Of a stretch of 16,316 bases of DNA, positions 7,786 to 14,820 are shown piece after piece. The DNA lies in the NCBI GenBank assembly GCA_025362915.1, contig JANYEU010000178.1, positions 1 through 16,316 of the forward strand, written 5' to 3'. The notes under the pieces are model-generated. The model was given only the letters and a program-made list of their open reading frames with translations. It had not been told where the DNA came from and made no database searches. How positions within the stretch are numbered: position 1 is the first letter of the stretch; each line of letters starts with the position of its first letter. This DNA is from Chitinophagaceae bacterium. GTDB taxonomy: Bacteria; Bacteroidota; Bacteroidia; Chitinophagales; Chitinophagaceae. The translations under genes and the position numbers were made by a program.

Positions 7786-7918
7786 TTACCTAAAACTTTA
7801 GCTAAGCAAGGTATTCACTACGCTGTTTGTCGATGTTAAGCTAAGCGCATCTCGAACTAGCAAATGATAGAGGTTTTTAATCCCGTTACTACATAATAAT
7901 TAGCTCACAGTTAGGTAA
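7786..7918. repeat. Possible small element with inverted ends
   Basis: TTACCTAA followed shortly by TTAGCTAA (7786-7805) is mirrored at 7900-7918 by TTAGCT and then TTAGGTAA, giving imperfect terminal inverted repeats of about 19-20 bp around 94 bp. An AGCTAAGC motif also occurs twice inside (near 7799 and 7839). No open frame and no clear target-site duplication are visible, so a MITE-like nature is only a possibility. Confidence 0.35.
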
Positions 7919-7922
7919 AAAG

Positions 7923-7962
7923 AAAAAGGCTTTGTAAACCATTCGTTTACAAAGCCTTTTTT
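7923..7962 (-). terminator. Strong hairpin terminator downstream of tRNA-Ser
   Basis: Seventeen bases from 7923 to 7939 (AAAAAGGCTTTGTAAAC) pair perfectly with 7945-7961, leaving a 5-nt loop. On the minus strand the stem ends in a T-run, and the structure begins 9 bp beyond the 3' end of the tRNA, as expected for termination of the tRNA transcript. A-rich and T-rich flanks would let it work in both directions. Confidence 0.85.
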
Positions 7963-7970
7963 GTTTCTTT

Positions 7971-8058
7971 TGGCGGAGAGGGAGGGATTCGAACCCCCGG
8001 ACCTGTAACAGTCAACAGTTTTCAAGACTGCCGCAATCGACCACTCTGCCACCTCTCC
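7971..8058 (-). tRNA. tRNA-Ser (anticodon UGA)
   Basis: Read on the minus strand, the 88-nt gene starts GGAGAGG and ends CCTCTCC-G-CCA, so the 7-bp acceptor stem closes perfectly, the discriminator is G and CCA is encoded. The D-arm segment GGCAGAGTGGTCGATTGC, the anticodon loop CTTGAAA (anticodon TGA, decoding UCA), a long variable arm (type II tRNA) and the TTCGAATC T-loop are all visible. It is divergent from the ABC transporter gene that follows. Confidence 0.96.
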
Positions 8059-8063
8059 GGGTG

Positions 8064-8095
8064 CAAAATAAAGGGTATGAAAGTTAACAGCCAAA
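8064..8095 (-). promoter_or_regulatory. Candidate promoter of the tRNA-Ser gene
   Basis: On the minus strand TTTG (8095-8092) is followed after 20 bp by TTATTTTG (8071-8064), matching the Bacteroidota TTTG / TAnnTTTG pattern with one mismatch and near-ideal spacing. It ends 5 bp before the mature tRNA 5' end. Confidence 0.5.
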
Positions 8096-8115
8096 TAAAT
8101 TAATATATCTTCTAT

Positions 8116-8123
8116 TACATTTG
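8116..8123 (+). promoter_or_regulatory. Candidate -7 element of the ABC transporter gene
   Basis: TACATTTG is an exact TAnnTTTG match only 13 bp before the GTG start at 8137. Transcription would therefore begin within roughly 10 nt of the start codon, giving a near-leaderless mRNA. No good -33 TTTG is seen at the matching distance. Confidence 0.4.
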
Positions 8124-8136
8124 CCAAAAAATAAGT

Positions 8137-10002
8137 GTGAAGCACCTCTCGGCAATCAATAAATACTTCTGGAAATACAAGTGGCATCTGATATTCGGTA
8201 TCCTTTTTATTATCCTCTCCAACTATTTCCGCATCCTTGCCCCACAGGTTTCGGGCTATGTGGTGGATAAGGTTACACAGGCCATTAAGATAAAGAATGG
8301 ATTGCCTGTTGCCAATCATCCACGGAACATTAATTATGATGTATTGGTAAAGCAACTGATTGTGTGGGTGGAAGCTGGTAATGTTTCCTTTGGCAATATC
8401 ATCGTGCTTAGTGGTATCACGTTACTGGTGCTTGCGCTGCTGGGTGGTTTCTTTATGTTTTTAATGCGGCAGACCATCATCGTAATGAGCCGACATATAG
8501 AATACGACCAAAAGAATGAGGTTTTCCAACACTACCAAAAGCTGGATATTGGCTTTTACAAAACCCATAGCACCGGCGATTTGATGAACAGGATTTCGGA
8601 AGACATCAGCAGGGTGAGGATGTACACAGGACCAGCCATCATGTATATCATCAACCTCAGCGCAACAATATGTTTCAGTGTTTATTTTATGCTGAAAGAA
8701 AATGCGGAACTGACCATGTATGTATTGGCACCGTTGCCTATACTGACAATAACCATTTACTCCGTCAATACAATCATCCATAAAAAAAGCGAACAGATAC
8801 AGGGATTGCTATCAGGATTGACCACCACGGCGCAAGAAAGTTATTCTGGCATAAGGGTTATCAAGTCTTTTGTACAGGAATCCGCCATGATGCGCTTTTT
8901 TAATGATAATAGTAATCTGTACAAAAAGAGTGCGATTGGGTTGGCAAAAGTGGAGGCCATCTATTTCCCTTCCATGGCATTGCTTATTGGTGTAAGCACC
9001 TTACTAACCATTGCAATAGGAGGGTGGTATCATGCCAGCCACCATGTTCCAGAAGTGGGTGCGGGTACTATTACTGAGTTTGTTATTTACGTTAACCTAC
9101 TCACGTTTCCTGTAATGGCACTCGGTTGGACGGCAAGCATGATCCAGCGTGCGTCAGCTTCGCAAAAAAGGTTGAATGAGTTCCTGCATACCGAGCCAAT
9201 CATTGTTGATAATGACAAAGTTCAAGTGCCTTCGCTTAAAGGGGATATTGTGTTCAATAATGTATCCTTTACCTATCCGCATACGGGCATCAAGGCAATA
9301 GTAAACTTTAACCTCACCATAAAGGAAGGGCAGAAAGTGCTGGTAATAGGTAGAACTGGTAGTGGTAAATCTACCTTGGCGCAACTGCTTTTACATTTCT
9401 ACAATCCTGATGAAGGCAATATTGCCATTGGTAACCATCAACTTTCATCCATTCCGTTAAGTCAATTGAGGGATGGAATTAGTTATGTGCCACAGGACGT
9501 GTTTTTGTTTAGTGATACTGTATCTAATAATATCGGCTTCGGATTGGCAACAAAGCCTACGCAAGAAACAATAGAACAGGCAGCCAAGTTTGCCAGCATA
9601 CATAAGGAAATACTCGGTTTTGACAAACAATATGAAACAATGATTGGTGAGCGTGGCGTAACGCTAAGTGGCGGACAGAAACAACGGATTTCTATAGCAC
9701 GTAGCCTTATCAAGAACCCAGAAATAGTGGTGTTTGATGATTGCTTAAGTGCGGTAGATGCCAAGACAGAGAGTGAGATTATCAATAACTTCTACCAATA
9801 CCTTGAAAATAAGACCGCCATTGTTATTACCCATAGGATATTCTCCACTTTCAGGTTTGATAAGATTATTGTAATAGAAGAAGGCACTATTGCAGAACAA
9901 GGCACGCACGCTGAGTTGATGTATATGGATGGTTATTATGCTGAACTTTACAGACTGCAACTTACTAGGAAAGAACCTATTGAACCCATATTTGTAGCGT
10001 AA
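8137..10002 (+). CDS. ABC exporter half-transporter (membrane domain fused to ATPase)
   Basis: A 621-residue type I ABC exporter subunit with six transmembrane segments in residues about 15-330 and a nucleotide-binding domain from about 365. ATPase motifs are Walker A GRTGSGKST (Lys411), signature LSGGQKQR (510-517), Walker B IVVFDD (Asp534) and the H-loop VITHR. The residue after Walker B, normally the catalytic Glu, is Asp535, as in MdlA/YheI-type subunits that often pair with a second subunit; no partner gene is nearby. The start is GTG: the frame is closed by TAA at 8101-8103, no ATG precedes the conserved MKHLSAINKYFWKYKW-like N-terminus, and GTG gives the usual family start. Substrate (lipid, drug or peptide) cannot be told from the sequence. 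Confidence 0.93.
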   Translation: MKHLSAINKYFWKYKWHLIFGILFIILSNYFRILAPQVSGYVVDKVTQAIKIKNGLPVANHPRNINYDVLVKQLIVWVEAGNVSFGNIIVLSGITLLVLALLGGFFMFLMRQTIIVMSRHIEYDQKNEVFQHYQKLDIGFYKTHSTGDLMNRISEDISRVRMYTGPAIMYIINLSATICFSVYFMLKENAELTMYVLAPLPILTITIYSVNTIIHKKSEQIQGLLSGLTTTAQESYSGIRVIKSFVQESAMMRFFNDNSNLYKKSAIGLAKVEAIYFPSMALLIGVSTLLTIAIGGWYHASHHVPEVGAGTITEFVIYVNLLTFPVMALGWTASMIQRASASQKRLNEFLHTEPIIVDNDKVQVPSLKGDIVFNNVSFTYPHTGIKAIVNFNLTIKEGQKVLVIGRTGSGKSTLAQLLLHFYNPDEGNIAIGNHQLSSIPLSQLRDGISYVPQDVFLFSDTVSNNIGFGLATKPTQETIEQAAKFASIHKEILGFDKQYETMIGERGVTLSGGQKQRISIARSLIKNPEIVVFDDCLSAVDAKTESEIINNFYQYLENKTAIVITHRIFSTFRFDKIIVIEEGTIAEQGTHAELMYMDGYYAELYRLQLTRKEPIEPIFVA

Positions 10003-10008
10003 ATCCAT

Positions 10009-10047
10009 TTCATCTTGCCAGCCATTAAATGGGGCTGGCAAGATGAA
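10009..10047. terminator. Perfect hairpin between convergent genes
   Basis: TTCATCTTGCCAGCC (10009-10023) pairs perfectly with GGCTGGCAAGATGAA (10033-10047) around a 9-nt loop. It lies 6 bp after the ABC transporter stop and about 30 bp from the stop of the convergent hypothetical gene. Neither strand has a clear T-run after it, so termination may be Rho-linked or the hairpin may protect the 3' ends of both transcripts. Confidence 0.6.
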
Positions 10048-10076
10048 GCTAGATAGTTGAAAGGTGTTTGTTAGGT

Positions 10077-11270
10077 TTAAAAATTGAAATCTTCCGGTTC
10101 ACCAGCTATCTTTCTTCCTTCCAATATTTTGGCTCTTCTTGATTGTTGCATTGTTAATGTAATCCCTTTTGCGTTTTTTTCAAAGGAGATACCATTTTCT
10201 ATATACATACAATATTGTTCGTAAGCTGGTGCTATTGCGTCTTTTCTTTCTTGGATCTGATATTTGTGCAGCGTCTCTCGCAAGCCTTCTGCCCAATTAT
10301 AATTTGCCTCAACTGCCCGTATTTTGCCATCAACCGATAAATCACTTACAATTTCATCAACCATTCCATAATCATATTTGTCTTCATCTTCGCCATTATT
10401 CATTTCACCACCTGCATTCTTGAACTCTCTTGCAGTCTTTTTATCTTCGAACTCGTGTACAAACCATGATAAGTAGCCAGGGTTATAATAACTTATTCGT
10501 GGCTTCATAACAGGCACATATTTTACTGGTTCTGCAGTGGCAATGGCTTTCTTTTTGCTAACCTTTTTCCCTTTTGCAGGTGTTAATGCCTGTGGTGGGG
10601 TTGCCTTATTGTCTGCAAGCCCTATATAATCGTATTCTTTTTCCCCCCTTATGTCTGGCAAGATTAAATATTTTGTATTACCTGTACATAAATTATGATA
10701 GGAATACCATTCAGGCATCCCGAAAAACATAAAAGGATCACCTTCATAATCTTTTTTAAAAGCAATATATAATTGCCACATGCTATCTGGTATGCCAGAT
10801 TGCAATCCATGAAATTCTTCATTGTTAAGGAAGTCAATAAACATATCAAGTTCTGCTTCCGAAACAGGCGGTATCAGTTTGCAATTAAGGATGTCTTCCG
10901 CTATAAGGCCAAAGTCGTCAGTTGTTTCTACTCCTTCCAATGTTATCAGATTGGCACGCCATTGACATTGCAGGTCGAATAATTTCTTTTGCTGTATTTG
11001 TTTCAAACATTCAAATGCTGCATCGGAAAACTCCATATCCTGACTTTCTTGTATTCTTATTTGTGCAGGCCCCCATTCCAGTATATTTATCTTTTCTTTG
11101 GCATACTGCTTTAAAAAGCCATCCACACTTTCAGGATTATACTCTTTGTAGTAATCCTGTATCTTTTTATTGTTGCGTAGCGATTGATAAATCTCTTCGT
11201 ATAGCTTTTCTTGTTGCACGGCCTTTTCGCCTGCTGTCTGATATTTATTTGTTGGTGTATTGTCCATCAT
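10077..11270 (-). CDS. Hypothetical acidic protein, paralog A (second gene of tandem pair)
   Basis: A 397-residue soluble-looking protein with no signal peptide or membrane segment and no family I recognise. It is a full-length paralog of the gene upstream: shared landmarks are a charged helical N-terminus, LKQIQQKKLF (89-98), LIPP then IDFLN (133-149), NYNWAEGLRETLHKY in the C-terminal third, and GRKIAGEPEDFNF at the end. A lysine- and alanine-rich linker around residues 228-250 (AKGKKVSKKKA) is absent from the other copy. Only 8 bp separate its ATG from the stop of the upstream paralog, so the two are almost certainly cotranscribed and possibly translationally coupled. Two adjacent ATG codons (11270 and 11267) could each serve as start. 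Function unknown. Confidence 0.85.
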   Translation of the reverse strand: MMDNTPTNKYQTAGEKAVQQEKLYEEIYQSLRNNKKIQDYYKEYNPESVDGFLKQYAKEKINILEWGPAQIRIQESQDMEFSDAAFECLKQIQQKKLFDLQCQWRANLITLEGVETTDDFGLIAEDILNCKLIPPVSEAELDMFIDFLNNEEFHGLQSGIPDSMWQLYIAFKKDYEGDPFMFFGMPEWYSYHNLCTGNTKYLILPDIRGEKEYDYIGLADNKATPPQALTPAKGKKVSKKKAIATAEPVKYVPVMKPRISYYNPGYLSWFVHEFEDKKTAREFKNAGGEMNNGEDEDKYDYGMVDEIVSDLSVDGKIRAVEANYNWAEGLRETLHKYQIQERKDAIAPAYEQYCMYIENGISFEKNAKGITLTMQQSRRAKILEGRKIAGEPEDFNF

Positions 11271-11278
11271 TATTTGTT

Positions 11279-12421
11279 TTAAAAATTAAAGTCTTCTGGT
11301 TCCCCCATCAATCTTCTGCCAGTTAATATCCTGTTTGCTACCGATTCCCTGAGTTCATCGTAAGTATCAGAATCTCTTTCCCAATCTTTAAATCCATCTT
11401 TAATGGGTTTAAAAACTAGGTACTCCTCATATACATCCCAAATAAGCAGTATTGCTGTCTCCCTGTGGTATTTTTCGCAGGCTATCTTTACCCCTTCCCG
11501 CCAGTCGTCATTACTTTCTATCGGTATTATTTCTTCTGCATCACATAGGTGTATAAGCTCCATGTCTATTTCTTCAGCAAAACTATTTTGCTCCGTTTGT
11601 GCTGCATGAGCCCTGTACAGGTGCTTAAATTCATTGTCTTCAAAAAGGCGGATGAAGTTTTTTTTCTCTGTATAAAAGTTTAAATGTGGGGCTTGTACAG
11701 CGTTTGGGTCTATAGGGTTTTGCTTTTCTCGCTCTGCGTATTCAAGCATTCTGTATTTGTTTTCTTTATTGATTCTTGTGCCGGGTTTCAATTTATAATA
11801 TTCCGTACCATAGCATTTGTCATAGTATTTAAACCAACTACCATACGTATACTCCTCATCATCGCCTGTCCACCTGTCTGCGCCTTTTTCTTCATCAGTC
11901 TCAAAAAAATCATCTGGCGTTAAATTGAGGAAATTATCTTCAACAGAAAAATCATTCCCAGCTTGGTTTAAAAAATCTATGTAGCACTGAACTTCATGTT
12001 TTTCTATTGGTGGCAGGTGAGGGCAGCTAAGGGGCTTATCGAGCCATTTGTGCCAATCCCAGCAAATTTGGATACCATCAAAAGCCACTTCTTCACTCAT
12101 CCAACTGGCCATGGCATTGAACAGTTTTTTATATTGGATATTTTTCAAGGCAGTAACACAATATCCATGGAACCGCTCATCCAACTTTGCCTTAAATTCA
12201 GTTTGGTTAAATTCGGCAAAACGCCAATACACTTTTTGGTGCGCATAGTATTCCTTGAATTCTATTACCGATTGCTCATCAAAGTCTTTAAAATAGTTTA
12301 GCAACCGTTCATCGGTATCCAATACATGATAAACTTCCTTAAAATATGCTTCCTTTTCTTTAGCTTCAATGGCTTCTTTTTGAAGTCTTACTTTTAAATA
12401 GTCATTCTCATCGTTAATCAT
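11279..12421 (-). CDS. Hypothetical acidic protein, paralog B (first gene of tandem pair)
   Basis: A 380-residue, strongly acidic, soluble-looking protein of unknown family. It shares with the downstream gene LKNIQYKKLF (92-101), PHLPP followed by YIDFLN, NDDWREGVKIACEKYH, and the C-terminal GRRLMGEPEDFNF (octapeptide at 373-380). The middle is rich in Asp, Glu, Tyr and Trp (DEEYTYGSWFKYYDKCYG). DNA over the shared tail has diverged, so the duplication is old and the octapeptide is probably under protein-level constraint. A short TACTTTG motif lies about 25 bp upstream on the minus strand, but the spacing is not canonical for a -7 element. It opens a two-gene operon that converges on the ABC transporter. 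Confidence 0.85.
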   Translation of the reverse strand: MINDENDYLKVRLQKEAIEAKEKEAYFKEVYHVLDTDERLLNYFKDFDEQSVIEFKEYYAHQKVYWRFAEFNQTEFKAKLDERFHGYCVTALKNIQYKKLFNAMASWMSEEVAFDGIQICWDWHKWLDKPLSCPHLPPIEKHEVQCYIDFLNQAGNDFSVEDNFLNLTPDDFFETDEEKGADRWTGDDEEYTYGSWFKYYDKCYGTEYYKLKPGTRINKENKYRMLEYAEREKQNPIDPNAVQAPHLNFYTEKKNFIRLFEDNEFKHLYRAHAAQTEQNSFAEEIDMELIHLCDAEEIIPIESNDDWREGVKIACEKYHRETAILLIWDVYEEYLVFKPIKDGFKDWERDSDTYDELRESVANRILTGRRLMGEPEDFNF

Positions 12422-13086
12422 TTTATAAATATACCCCTTATCCCAGCAAAGTATTCTTATTTAGAAAAGAAAGATTTTGTTCAATGACTATTGGGATGTT
12501 TTACTTGATATTATTAAAGTCGGTATTAATTAGACCTCTTCGACAATTTGCTCTAGGATAGAAAATATAATTAAAATCCTTTGGAATAATTGCTAAAATG
12601 TACACATCCGACGTCTGTTGACTTAATCCTTCGTTAGTTGACTTAAATTCTTTGTCTGTGGATTCAAATCTAATGTCTTTAGACTTAAATCCACCGTCTT
12701 TAGATTCAAATACAACGTTAGTGGATATAAAACCACCGTCCGAAGGTTCAAATCCTTCGTCTGATGACTTAAATCCGCTGTAGGAAGACCTAAATCCTCC
12801 GTTAGAAGACCTAAATACACCGTTAGAAGACCTAAATACACCACTTTTAAGGCTACGGGGATAGTTTTTTTAATTTTGAAGATAAATTTTGACGATTAAG
12901 AATTCTGGGTGGACTTCTTGAATAATTGATTTCAGGGTAGAAAATAGAATGTAATTTCTTTTCTCCTTTAAATTTATTTAATCATTTGTCTAACTGATAA
13001 AAGTCAGCTTTTAACGGGCGGATAAAATAGAATTTTGGACTTTTAAAGCAAGGAATATTTTCTCTTAAAAGAACAAGTAACAACTA
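12422..13086. other. Intergenic region with 21-bp repeat array
   Basis: This 665-bp region between divergent genes shows no convincing gene. It holds a 21-bp tandem array (12604-12840) flanked by a diverged direct repeat (12533-12578 and 12912-12957, about 31 of 46 matching). TAATTTTG at 12871-12878 is an exact TAnnTTTG match on the + strand but is over 200 bp from the next gene. The remaining sequence is AT-rich, with no other recognisable signal. Confidence 0.7.
12604..12840. repeat. Tandem array of about eleven 21-bp degenerate units
   Basis: After a partial unit, complete units begin with GAC/GAT-like triplets at 12620, 12640, 12661, 12682, 12703, 12724, 12745, 12766, 12787, 12808 and 12829. 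The first is 20 bp and the others 21 bp. The consensus is roughly GACTTAAATCC followed by ACCGTCTTTA, with AGAA replacing TTTA in later units. Units vary at many positions but stay in register. One minus-strand frame stays open across the array simply because 21 is a multiple of three and encodes a heptapeptide repeat. I see no sign that it is translated. Confidence 0.85.
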
Positions 13087-13440
13087 ATGAAGATTATTAT
13101 TTCGAAAGAAAGATATATTGATGATATAAAAGAGGAGTTCAATGCAGCCTTTCCTTACCTTAAGATTGATTTTAAGGTAGATACCAATCTGCCCACTCTT
13201 GTAAGAAATAAAATGCCAATAGGGAAACTACAGCTAGGCGATATTTTGAAGGATGGCCAAGAAGGAATACTCAGTATCAATGAAAATAATTCTATACGGC
13301 AGGTAGCACAAAAGTTTGCAGATAACTTCGGGCTAAAAACAAACTTTTATAGAAAAAGTGGAAACCTATGGCTCGAAATTAAAGCCACCGGCGATTGGTC
13401 TCTCAAGCAACAAAACGAAAGCGGAATGGAAGTGTACTGA
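13087..13440 (+). CDS. Small conserved-looking hypothetical protein
   Basis: A 117-residue cytoplasmic protein with no signal peptide. The N-terminus (MKIIISKERYIDDIKEEFNAAFPYLKIDF) alternates strand and helix patterns; the end contains FYRKSGNLWLEIK, then GDWSLKQQNESG. From memory, proteins of this size with a KSGNLWLE and W-L-QN-G ending are widespread in Bacteroidota without an assigned function, but I cannot confirm this here. It converges on the receiver-Crp/Fnr gene with only 15 bp between stop codons. A small dyad, GTGTAC (13432-13437) and GTACAC (13446-13451), spans its stop. Membership in that regulator's stress response is a guess from position. Confidence 0.75.
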   Translation: MKIIISKERYIDDIKEEFNAAFPYLKIDFKVDTNLPTLVRNKMPIGKLQLGDILKDGQEGILSINENNSIRQVAQKFADNFGLKTNFYRKSGNLWLEIKATGDWSLKQQNESGMEVY

Positions 13441-13455
13441 TTATTGTACACCGTT

Positions 13456-14511
13456 CTAATAAAGTAAATCCCCAAGCTTTATGGCACTTACAATACTTAT
13501 TTTGCCAGATTTAATTTCAATCAATCCTTCCGATTTAAAATCACTCAACGTCCGTATCAAAGATTCTGTAGCCGTACCTACATAATGTGCAATGTCGTCT
13601 CTCGATATATCTATCGTTTGTCCTTGGTTATTCTTGTTAAATTTATTATGTATGTCTACCAGAGCTTTTGCAATCCGCTTGCGCAATGAATCGTAAGCAA
13701 GATTTAGCAGTCTGGTTTCCTTATCTTTCATGTTTGCTGTGATGAGTTTAATAAACTTGGTAGCCATGTTTATATCATTATATACAAGCTGCACAAATTC
13801 TTCACGGGGTATGATTGCCACTTCCGAATCTATTAGGGCATCTGCCGAATCCTCATAGTTTGTCTCTTCCAGTAGCGGCACATATCCAATAAAATCGCCT
13901 GGGGCATATAAGTTTGTTATGTATTCCTTTCCGTCATCATTGGTTTGATATGTTTTTATTTGACCGCTTTTCAGGTAATACAAATATTTAGGACGTTTGC
14001 CTTCGCTGTAGAGTATTTGCTTTTTATACACCAAATGGGTGTCGTAACTTTCCAGATCCATTTTCAAAAGTCCCGAGCCATGTAGTTGTTTCATCAACTC
14101 ATTTATGCCTTTGTTATCCGCGGCATACTTACTTCTTAAAATATCCTGCTTCTTCAGCCTTGTTTCTATGGCACTCAAAAGCTCAAAGTCATCAAATGGT
14201 TTGGTTATATAGTCATCCGCCCCCATGTCCATGCCTTTTCTCAAGTCGCTGCGATCTGCTTTTGCTGTCAAAAAAACAAACGGAATATCTTGTGTATCTT
14301 TATTCTTTTTTAAAAGGTGAAGCACTCCATATCCATCCAGTTCGGGCATCATTATATCACATATTATCAAGTCTGGTTTATTTGCTATCGCCTGCTCCAC
14401 TCCACGTCTGCCATCTTCGGCCTGTAAGGTTTGGTATCCATCAAGGGATAGTATTTCTGCAATATTTTCTCTAATATCCTTGTGATCGTCAATAATTAAA
14501 ATAGTGCGCAT
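13456..14511 (-). CDS. Response regulator with receiver and Crp/Fnr domains
   Basis: A 351-residue transcription factor that joins an N-terminal CheY-like receiver to a cyclic-nucleotide-binding-type effector domain and a Crp-type winged helix. The receiver has the acidic pair Asp8/Asp9, phosphorylation site Asp52 in LIICDIMMPELDGYG, Thr82 and Lys104-Pro105. The middle domain includes LKSGQIKTYQ and the APGDFIGY segment. The C-terminus has the Crp helix-turn-helix ISRDDIAHYVGTATESLIRTLSDFKSEGLI. I place the start at 14511 because MRTILIIDD is the canonical receiver start; the open frame extends 12 codons further upstream with no receiver homology. No histidine kinase is adjacent. Inputs are unknown; relatives in Bacteroidota are often linked to stress or oxygen responses. 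Confidence 0.92.
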   Translation of the reverse strand: MRTILIIDDHKDIRENIAEILSLDGYQTLQAEDGRRGVEQAIANKPDLIICDIMMPELDGYGVLHLLKKNKDTQDIPFVFLTAKADRSDLRKGMDMGADDYITKPFDDFELLSAIETRLKKQDILRSKYAADNKGINELMKQLHGSGLLKMDLESYDTHLVYKKQILYSEGKRPKYLYYLKSGQIKTYQTNDDGKEYITNLYAPGDFIGYVPLLEETNYEDSADALIDSEVAIIPREEFVQLVYNDINMATKFIKLITANMKDKETRLLNLAYDSLRKRIAKALVDIHNKFNKNNQGQTIDISRDDIAHYVGTATESLIRTLSDFKSEGLIEIKSGKISIVSAIKLGDLLY

Positions 14512-14820
14512 AATTTTTTTCTTGGATTGAAGATAGTGTAATTGCAATGATAGTTAGGATAAATTATGGGCATAATGATGAAAGTCAATAAAACTATTAA
14601 CAATTATCAGTTAATATAAACTAATTTTTCAATGAGAGACGGGATAGATATGATTCAATCCAGACGGCAGGAAACAACCAAATATTCAGGAGGGAAATAA
14701 ATTACACAAACACTGCAAGTCGTGTTTTTCTGTGTCATTTAGACAATTGTTTCCTATTGTCTAAATTTGTACACTGATGAAATAATATTAACTACGTAGA
14801 AAAAGTATTGGTTGTATTAT
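14512..14820. promoter_or_regulatory. Intergenic region with operator-like dyad
   Basis: This 309-bp gap between the response regulator start and the dapA stop holds no gene. TTTAGACAAT (14738-14747) is inverted as ATTGTCTAAA (14756-14765) around 8 nt, and TAAATTTG (14762-14769, + strand) overlaps the right arm. On neither strand does a T-run directly follow the stem, so an operator is likelier than a terminator. AGGAGGG at 14688-14694 looks like a ribosome-binding site but no start codon or open frame follows it. Confidence 0.5.

Larger units (their letters stand above)
7087..7970. other. Repeat-rich intergenic region
   Basis: This 884-bp stretch shows no credible gene on either strand. It contains, in order, a 127-bp element with inverted CGTCATTGCGA termini (7128-7254), an inverted 21-bp-unit array (7365-7602), a weak ATCTT/AAGAT hairpin followed by six T (7607-7630), an AT-rich segment, a possible inverted-repeat element (7786-7918) and the tRNA terminator hairpin (7923-7962). 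Between 7255 and 7364 I see nothing of note. Confidence 0.75.

Noticed and set aside
7900..8355. Minus-strand open frame of 151 residues
   Set aside because: It runs across the tRNA-Ser gene, its terminator hairpin and the N-terminal part of the ABC transporter gene; the translation has no domain-like features.
12623..12844. Minus-strand 73-residue open frame of heptapeptide repeats
   Set aside because: It coincides exactly with the 21-bp DNA repeat array. Unit differences fall at all codon positions, the start would be GTG with no ribosome-binding site, and the frame is open only because 21 is divisible by three.
14512..14547. Upstream start adding 12 residues to the response regulator
   Set aside because: The extension (MQLHYLQSKKKI) precedes the canonical receiver start MRTILIIDD and has no counterpart in receiver domains, so the ATG at 14511 is preferred.
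14688..14694. AGGAGGG as a ribosome-binding site for a small gene
   Set aside because: No ATG, GTG or TTG lies at a workable distance followed by an open frame, and strong Shine-Dalgarno sequences are not the rule for genes in this window.
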